Of a stretch of DNA of 64,000 bases, positions 59,619 through 64,000 are shown piece by piece. Each line of letters opens with the position of its first letter. Within the stretch, counting starts at the first letter, position 1. The stretch lies in the NCBI RefSeq assembly GCF_001905385.1, contig NZ_LIPF01000013.1, forward strand, positions 85,947 through 149,946, given 5' to 3'. The notes under the pieces were generated by a model. The model had not been told where the DNA came from. It did not search any database and was given only the letters and a program-made list of their open reading frames with translations. This DNA is from Streptomyces sp. CB02414 (GTDB lineage Bacteria; Actinomycetota; Actinomycetes; Streptomycetales; Streptomycetaceae). The position numbers were made by a program, and so were the translations under genes.

Positions 59619-59817
59619 AGAGACCTCCGGGCGGCGCACGGAACGTCACACACTCCGCGCCGCCCGGAGCACAACCCGGGTCCGCACCGCTCGCGGGCCC
59701 AGCAGCACCACACCATGCGTTCGTCTCGGGCCGTCCCCCGGGTCGTGCACATCCCAAATCCCGCGGCCGCCCCAGCGGTTCGCGCGGGTGCCCCTATGAA
59801 CCTTGGGAGACGGCCCC

Positions 59818-61275
59818 ATGACCCAGCAGTCCGTGGAGCCCAAGACCACCGCCGAGGACGCGGGCGCGGGTTCCCGCGTCCCCTCCGGCCGGTCTTGGCT
59901 CGACCGGTACTTCCACATAACCCACCGGGGATCGACGGTCGCGCGTGAGGTGCGCGGCGGAATCACCACCTTCATGGCGATGGCGTACATCGTCCTGCTC
60001 AACCCCATCCTGCTCGGCGGCGAGGACGTCGCGGGCAACACCCTCAGCCAGAAGGCCGTGATCACCGCGACGGCGCTCGCCGCGGCGGTCACCACGCTCC
60101 TCATGGGCTTCATCGGCAAGGTGCCGCTCGCCCTGGCCGCCGGACTCTCGGTGTCCGGCGTGCTCGCCGGCCAGGTCGTCCCCCAGATGACCTGGGGGCA
60201 GGCCATGGCCATGTGCGTGATGTACGGCGTGGTCATCATGCTGCTCGTGGTCACCGGGCTGCGCGAGATGATCATGAACGCGATCCCGCTGGCGCTCAAG
60301 CACGGCATCACCATGGGCATCGGCCTGTTCATCGCCATCATCGGCTTCGTGAAGGGCGGCTTCGTCCACGCCGGCAAGGCGACCCCGCTCCAGCTCGGCC
60401 CCGTCGGCGAACTCGCGGGCTGGCCCGTGCTGCTCTTCGCGGGCACCCTGCTCCTGATCTTCATGCTCCAGGCGCGCAACACCCCCGGCGCCATCCTGAT
60501 CGGCATCGTCACCGGCACGATCGTGGCGGCCCTGCTGAACGCCGTCGGGGTGATCGACCCGAAGCAGTGGGCCAACGGTGCGCCCGAGCTGCACGGCAGC
60601 GCGGTCTCCATGCCGGACTTCTCGCTCTTCGGCGAAGTGGAGTTCAGCGGCTGGGGCGACGTCGGCGCCATGACGGTCGGCATGATCGTCTTCACGCTGG
60701 TGCTGGCCGGGTTCTTCGACGCGATGGCCACCATCATCGGCGTCGGCACCGAGGCCAAGCTCGCCGACGAGAAGGGCCGCATGCCGGGCCTGTCCAAGGC
60801 GCTGTTCATCGACGGCGCCGGCGGTGCCATCGGCGGTGTCGCGGGCGGCTCCGGCCAGACCGTCTTCGTGGAGTCCGCGACCGGCGTCGGCGAGGGTGCC
60901 CGCACCGGGCTCGCCTCGGTCGTCACCGGCCTGTTCTTCGCGGCCTGCCTCTTCTTCACGCCGATCACCGCGATCGTGCCGCAGGAGGTCGCCTCGGCGG
61001 CGCTGGTCGTCATCGGCGCGATGATGATGATGAACGCGCGGCACGTGGACTGGGCCGACCGGGCCACCGCGATCCCGGTCTTCCTGACCGTCGTCCTGAT
61101 GCCGTTCACGTACACCATCACGACCGGTGTCGCCGCCGGTGTCATCTCCTACGTCGCCATCAAGGTCGCCCAGGGCAAGGCGCGGGAGATCGGCGCGTTC
61201 ATGTGGGGCCTGACGGTGATCTTCATCGTCTACTTCGCACTCAACCCGATCGAGAGCTGGATGGGGGTGCACTAG
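59818..61275 (+). CDS. NCS2-family purine (xanthine/guanine-hypoxanthine) permease
   Basis: A 485-residue transporter of the AzgA/NCS2 group: starts with HITHRGSTVAREVRGGITTFMAMAYIVLLNP, and helices with NAIPLALKHGITMGIGLFIAIIGFVKGG and SGQTVFVESATGVGEGARTGLASVVTGLFF. Imports purine bases. ATG at 59818 with GGGAGA before it. It lies between the xdh remnant and XdhC and is read in the same direction; with xanthine dehydrogenase deleted, imported xanthine could not be oxidised by this route. Confidence 0.93.
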   Translation: MTQQSVEPKTTAEDAGAGSRVPSGRSWLDRYFHITHRGSTVAREVRGGITTFMAMAYIVLLNPILLGGEDVAGNTLSQKAVITATALAAAVTTLLMGFIGKVPLALAAGLSVSGVLAGQVVPQMTWGQAMAMCVMYGVVIMLLVVTGLREMIMNAIPLALKHGITMGIGLFIAIIGFVKGGFVHAGKATPLQLGPVGELAGWPVLLFAGTLLLIFMLQARNTPGAILIGIVTGTIVAALLNAVGVIDPKQWANGAPELHGSAVSMPDFSLFGEVEFSGWGDVGAMTVGMIVFTLVLAGFFDAMATIIGVGTEAKLADEKGRMPGLSKALFIDGAGGAIGGVAGGSGQTVFVESATGVGEGARTGLASVVTGLFFAACLFFTPITAIVPQEVASAALVVIGAMMMMNARHVDWADRATAIPVFLTVVLMPFTYTITTGVAAGVISYVAIKVAQGKAREIGAFMWGLTVIFIVYFALNPIESWMGVH

Positions 61276-61333
61276 CCGCCTCGGCGGGAACCCTCCCACC
61301 ACCGCCGTACGAGCAGTACGAGGAGACCGACGG

Positions 61334-62485
61334 ATGCTGGACATCGCCGAAGAGCTGAACCGGTGGGTCGAGCAGGGACGCGACTTCGCCGTGGCCACCG
61401 TGGTGGCCGCCGACGGCAGCGCCCCGCGCCTGCCCGGCGCCGCCCTCGCGGTGGACGCCGACGGCACGGCGGTCGGCTCGGTCTCCGGCGGCTGCGTGGA
61501 GGGGGTCGTGTACGAGCTGTGCCGGCACTCCCTCCAGGACGGCCGGACCGTGCTCGAGCGTTTCGGATACAGCGACGAGGACGCCTTCGCCGTGGGCCTG
61601 ACCTGCGGTGGCGCCGTCGACATCCTGGTCGTGCCGGTGCGGGCGGACGATCCCGCCCGGTCGGTGCTCGCGACCGCGCTGTCCGCCGCCGCCCGGGGAG
61701 AGGCGGCGGCGGTGGCGCGGATCGTGAGCGGACCGGCGGAGCTGACGGGCCGCGCGCTCGTCGTCCGCCCGGACGGCTCCCACGAGGGCGGTTTCGGCGC
61801 CCATCCGGAGCTGGACCGCACGGTGGCCGCCGAGGCGGGCGCCTTCCTGGAGGCCGGCCGCACCGGCACGCTGGAGATCGGTGAGCGGGGCTCGCGCTGC
61901 GGGGCGCCGCTCACCGTGCTGGTCGAGTCCTCGGTACCCGCTCCCCGCATGATCGTCTTCGGCGCGATCGACTTCGCCTCGGCCCTGGTGCGGGCCGGCA
62001 AGTTCCTCGGCCACCACGTCACCGTGTGCGACGCCCGCCCCGTCTTCGCGACGCGGGCCCGCTTCCCGGACGCGGACGAGATCGTCGCCGAGTGGCCGCA
62101 CGAGTACCTGGCGCGCACCCCCGTGGACGCCCGTACGGTGCTGTGCGTCCTGACCCACGACGCCAAGTTCGACGTACCGCTGCTGAAGCTGGCGCTGCGG
62201 CTGCCGGTGGCGTACGTCGGCGCGATGGGCTCCCGGCGCACCCACCTCGACCGGGAGGCACGCCTGCGGGAGGTCGGCGTGAGCGACCTGGAGCTGGCCC
62301 GCCTCAGGTCCCCGATCGGCCTCGACCTCGGCGCCCGCACCCCGGAGGAGACGGCCCTGTCCATCGCCGCCGAGATCGTCGCGGCCCGCCGCGGCGGCAC
62401 GGGCGCCTCACTGACCGGCGCCCACACCCCCATCCACCACGACGGTCCGGCGTCCCCGGCGGGCCGGATCGGCTCGGTGGCCTGA
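61334..62485 (+). CDS. xdhC: XdhC-family molybdenum cofactor maturation protein
   Basis: A 383-residue XdhC/CoxI protein. First half: LNRWVEQGRDFAVATVVAADGSAPRLPGAALAVDADGTAVGSVSGGCVEG (the XdhC_CoxI signature with the C of GGCVEG) and GLTCGGAVDILV; second half: Rossmann-like region RMIVFGAIDFASALVRAGKFLGHHVTVCDARP ... AYVGAMGSRRTH ... RSPIGLDLGARTPEETALSIAAEIV. In bacteria XdhC inserts sulfurated Mo cofactor into xanthine dehydrogenase. It is intact here although its presumed client is gone. Confidence 0.95.
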   Translation: MLDIAEELNRWVEQGRDFAVATVVAADGSAPRLPGAALAVDADGTAVGSVSGGCVEGVVYELCRHSLQDGRTVLERFGYSDEDAFAVGLTCGGAVDILVVPVRADDPARSVLATALSAAARGEAAAVARIVSGPAELTGRALVVRPDGSHEGGFGAHPELDRTVAAEAGAFLEAGRTGTLEIGERGSRCGAPLTVLVESSVPAPRMIVFGAIDFASALVRAGKFLGHHVTVCDARPVFATRARFPDADEIVAEWPHEYLARTPVDARTVLCVLTHDAKFDVPLLKLALRLPVAYVGAMGSRRTHLDREARLREVGVSDLELARLRSPIGLDLGARTPEETALSIAAEIVAARRGGTGASLTGAHTPIHHDGPASPAGRIGSVA

Positions 62486-62494
62486 GCCGGCCCG

Positions 62495-63373
62495 TCAGTC
62501 CCGCACCGGCCCCTTCCTGGCGAGGGACACGTCCGCGACCACCGGCCGGTGGTCCGAGGCCACCGCTTCCTCCGGCACGGCGGCGCCCCGTACCCGCACG
62601 CCTTCGCCCACCGCCACGTAGTCGATCCGCTTCACGGGAGCCGCGGCCGGATACGTGCCGCCGGTCCCGGCCCCGGCGTCGTCCAGCTCCCGCCACAGCG
62701 GCCGGAGTTCCGGCGCCGACGGCTCGGCGTTGAAGTCGCCGAGCAGCACCTGCCGGGCACCTGGCAGCTCCGCCCGCTCCCGCGCCATGATCCGCCGCGT
62801 GTCGGCGACCTGAGCGGCCCGCACCGCCGGGTCGGCCCGGTAGTCGAGGTGCGTCACGAACACCTGCACCGATACCCCGCGCACCTTTAGGGTGACCTCC
62901 CCGAAGCCGGGCGCCGGGGACGGCACCGGGTTCTCGTCCTGCGTGGACAGGCGCGTGATCTCGTGGTTCTCCGCGGAGCGGACCGGGAAGCGGGACAGCA
63001 CCGCCACGCCGTACTCGCGCCGCGGGCCGCCCGTCTCCACCGGGTCGAGGCTGTAGATCGGCGCGAACGACACCCGCATGCCGAGCCGCCGGGCGAGCTC
63101 CTCGGCGACGTCGAGGTCCTGACTGCGCCCGCCCCAGTGCACGTCGACCTCCTGGAGGCCGATCACGTCCGCGTCGAGGGCGCGCAGCGCGGCGGCCTGA
63201 CGGTCGAGGTCGAAGACGCCGTCCGCGCCCGTTCCGGCGTGGATGTTGTACGTGACGATGCGCAGCGGCACGGCGTGCCCCTGCCCGGCCGAGGCGGGCG
63301 GCGCCGCCACCACCAGGCTCAACAGGGCACCGGAGAGAGACAGTTGGACGTATGTGCGCGCTCTGAGAGACAT
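62495..63373 (-). CDS. Exported endonuclease/exonuclease/phosphatase-fold enzyme
   Basis: A 292-residue EEP-fold protein. Signal peptide LSLSGALLSLVVAAPPASAG (cleavage after about residue 30), then IVTYNIHAGTGADG (N-terminal EEP motif), DVIGLQEVD (catalytic Glu), FVTHLDY, QVLLGDFNAEP (metal-binding Asp/Asn), and the C-terminal IDYVAVG plus ASDHRPVVADV (catalytic His). Substrate could be nucleic acid, sphingomyelin or inositol phosphate; not decidable. Convergent with xdhC; stops nine bases apart. Confidence 0.92.
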   Translation of the reverse strand: MSLRARTYVQLSLSGALLSLVVAAPPASAGQGHAVPLRIVTYNIHAGTGADGVFDLDRQAAALRALDADVIGLQEVDVHWGGRSQDLDVAEELARRLGMRVSFAPIYSLDPVETGGPRREYGVAVLSRFPVRSAENHEITRLSTQDENPVPSPAPGFGEVTLKVRGVSVQVFVTHLDYRADPAVRAAQVADTRRIMARERAELPGARQVLLGDFNAEPSAPELRPLWRELDDAGAGTGGTYPAAAPVKRIDYVAVGEGVRVRGAAVPEEAVASDHRPVVADVSLARKGPVRD

Positions 63374-63458
63374 GCCGGCACGGTACGCGGGAAACGGCCG
63401 TCGCGGGGCGTACGCCGCCGGCCCGACCGCGTCCCGTCCCCCGTGCGCCATCAGTGGT

Positions 63459-63899
63459 TCACGGGTGCCGCAGCAGCCGGTTCACCGTGCGGCCGAAGAC
63501 GTACCGTCCCGCGCGGCCCAGGACGCCGTCGAAGGCGGACGGAAGGAGACGGACCGTCAGCTCCTCGCGCCACACCACCCGGCTGCGGCCGCCGGGCCCC
63601 GGCCGCACCTCGATCTCCGCCCAGCCGCCGACCAGCCGGCCGCGCTTGTCCAGCCGGCACCGGCCCGGGGAGTCGTCCTCCGGCGGCTCCCAGACGGTCA
63701 CCTCCATCCGGTCGTCGAAGGCGAGCGGGCCGACGCCGGTGCGGGCCACGATCACCGTGCCCGTTCGGGTGGGGCCGGGCGTGGCGACGGTGACGCGGGT
63801 CAGCGGCACGGAGTCGCCGTGCCGCCGCCACGCGGTGAGTCTGTGCCAGGCCTCGTCCAGGGGGAGCGGGGCGGTGCGTTCGATCGAGAAGATGACCAC
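63459..63899 (-). CDS. SRPBCC-family (START/Bet v 1-like) protein
   Basis: A 146-residue protein: begins IFSIERTAPLPLDEAWHRLTAW and continues with a beta-rich hydrophobic pocket (ARTGVGPLAFDDRMEVTVW ... SRVVWREELTVRLLP) ending DGVLGRAGRYVFGRTVNRLL. This is the polyketide-cyclase/lipid-transport START-like fold (SRPBCC). No target known. GTG start; the window ends 101 bases upstream. Confidence 0.88.
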   Translation of the reverse strand: MVIFSIERTAPLPLDEAWHRLTAWRRHGDSVPLTRVTVATPGPTRTGTVIVARTGVGPLAFDDRMEVTVWEPPEDDSPGRCRLDKRGRLVGGWAEIEVRPGPGGRSRVVWREELTVRLLPSAFDGVLGRAGRYVFGRTVNRLLRHP

Positions 63900-63955
63900 G
63901 CGACGATCGTAAGGACCGCGACCGGCGAACCGGGCCGTGTCCGGCGTGCCCTAGG

Positions 63956-64000
63956 TGTGTTGACCGGACAGGTTGGTGACACGGCTGGCTGGTGTCTGGC
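63956..64000. mobile_element. Possible left end of an insertion sequence at the window edge
   Basis: After CTAG (63951-63954) the sequence TGTGTTGACCGGACAGG begins and runs to the edge. The TGT start and adjacency to CTAG fit IS481-family elements, which end in TGT and favour CTAG targets. Only 45 bases are visible, so the family and existence are unproven. Confidence 0.35.

Overview
The window is a piece of a Streptomyces chromosome. Evidence: very high GC with G/C in nearly every third codon position, frequent GTG starts, and actinomycete-typical families (XRE/DUF5753 + DUF397 pair, several HATPase_c_2 anti-sigma-like ATPases, DUF2637, Rv1733c-like protein, alditol oxidase with covalent-flavin His46). 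From memory, not checked, the order aldO - radical SAM - rsgA - ada/alkA - ogt ... secDF - two-component pair - MreB-like - pucR - purine permease resembles the S. coelicolor SCO6147 to SCO6173 interval. No rRNA, tRNA, CRISPR array or biosynthetic cluster was seen.

Layout. 1-9.7 kb: a truncated secreted protein, a GAF-type regulator, an AidB-like acyl-CoA dehydrogenase, a YihY/BrkB membrane protein, an NmrA-like oxidoreductase, two AraC-type regulators, a VOC protein and a lipoprotein. 9.7-12.4 kb: a four-gene, overlapping regulator/ABC-exporter operon with a palindromic operator. 12.5-19 kb: STAS protein, type-B carboxylesterase, a WhiJ-type regulatory cassette (XRE + DUF397 / ATPase + a 52-residue membrane protein), a PucR-like regulator that is broken and seems to carry an inverted internal segment, and a small secreted protein. 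19-23.5 kb: a DUF4129-MoxR-DUF58 operon. 23.5-32.9 kb: homocysteine methyltransferase, a CPBP protease/two-component operon, DinB-like and PEP-mutase-like proteins, a TetR regulator with operator, a Tat-exported His-rich PHP-domain hydrolase with a translationally coupled 171-residue partner, and an MFS exporter. 32.9-44.8 kb: alditol oxidase, an atypical radical SAM protein, RsgA with a possible leader peptide, two alkylation-repair genes, a PP2C-like phosphatase, PoxB and an anti-sigma-like ATPase. 44.8-55.7 kb: DUF2637 protein, FhuF-like protein under an iron box, GntR regulator, SecDF, an exported protein whose gene holds a small palindromic mobile element in frame, a NarL-type two-component system, two DksA/TraR-like zinc proteins and a minimal MreB-like actin. 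55.7-64 kb: a 160-bp tandem repeat, a TPR-like protein, PucR, a purine locus in which xanthine dehydrogenase is reduced to a 105-residue chimeric remnant while permease and XdhC survive, a secreted endonuclease/phosphatase-fold enzyme, an SRPBCC protein, and what may be the first bases of an insertion sequence.

The strongest unusual signals are: the inverted segment inside the PucR-like gene; the chimeric xdh scar; two copies of a roughly 200-bp palindromic element with different termini but a shared core with a compensatory base change, one lying in frame inside a gene for an exported protein; the 160-bp tandem repeat; and the coupled PHP-hydrolase/CC-tail protein pair.
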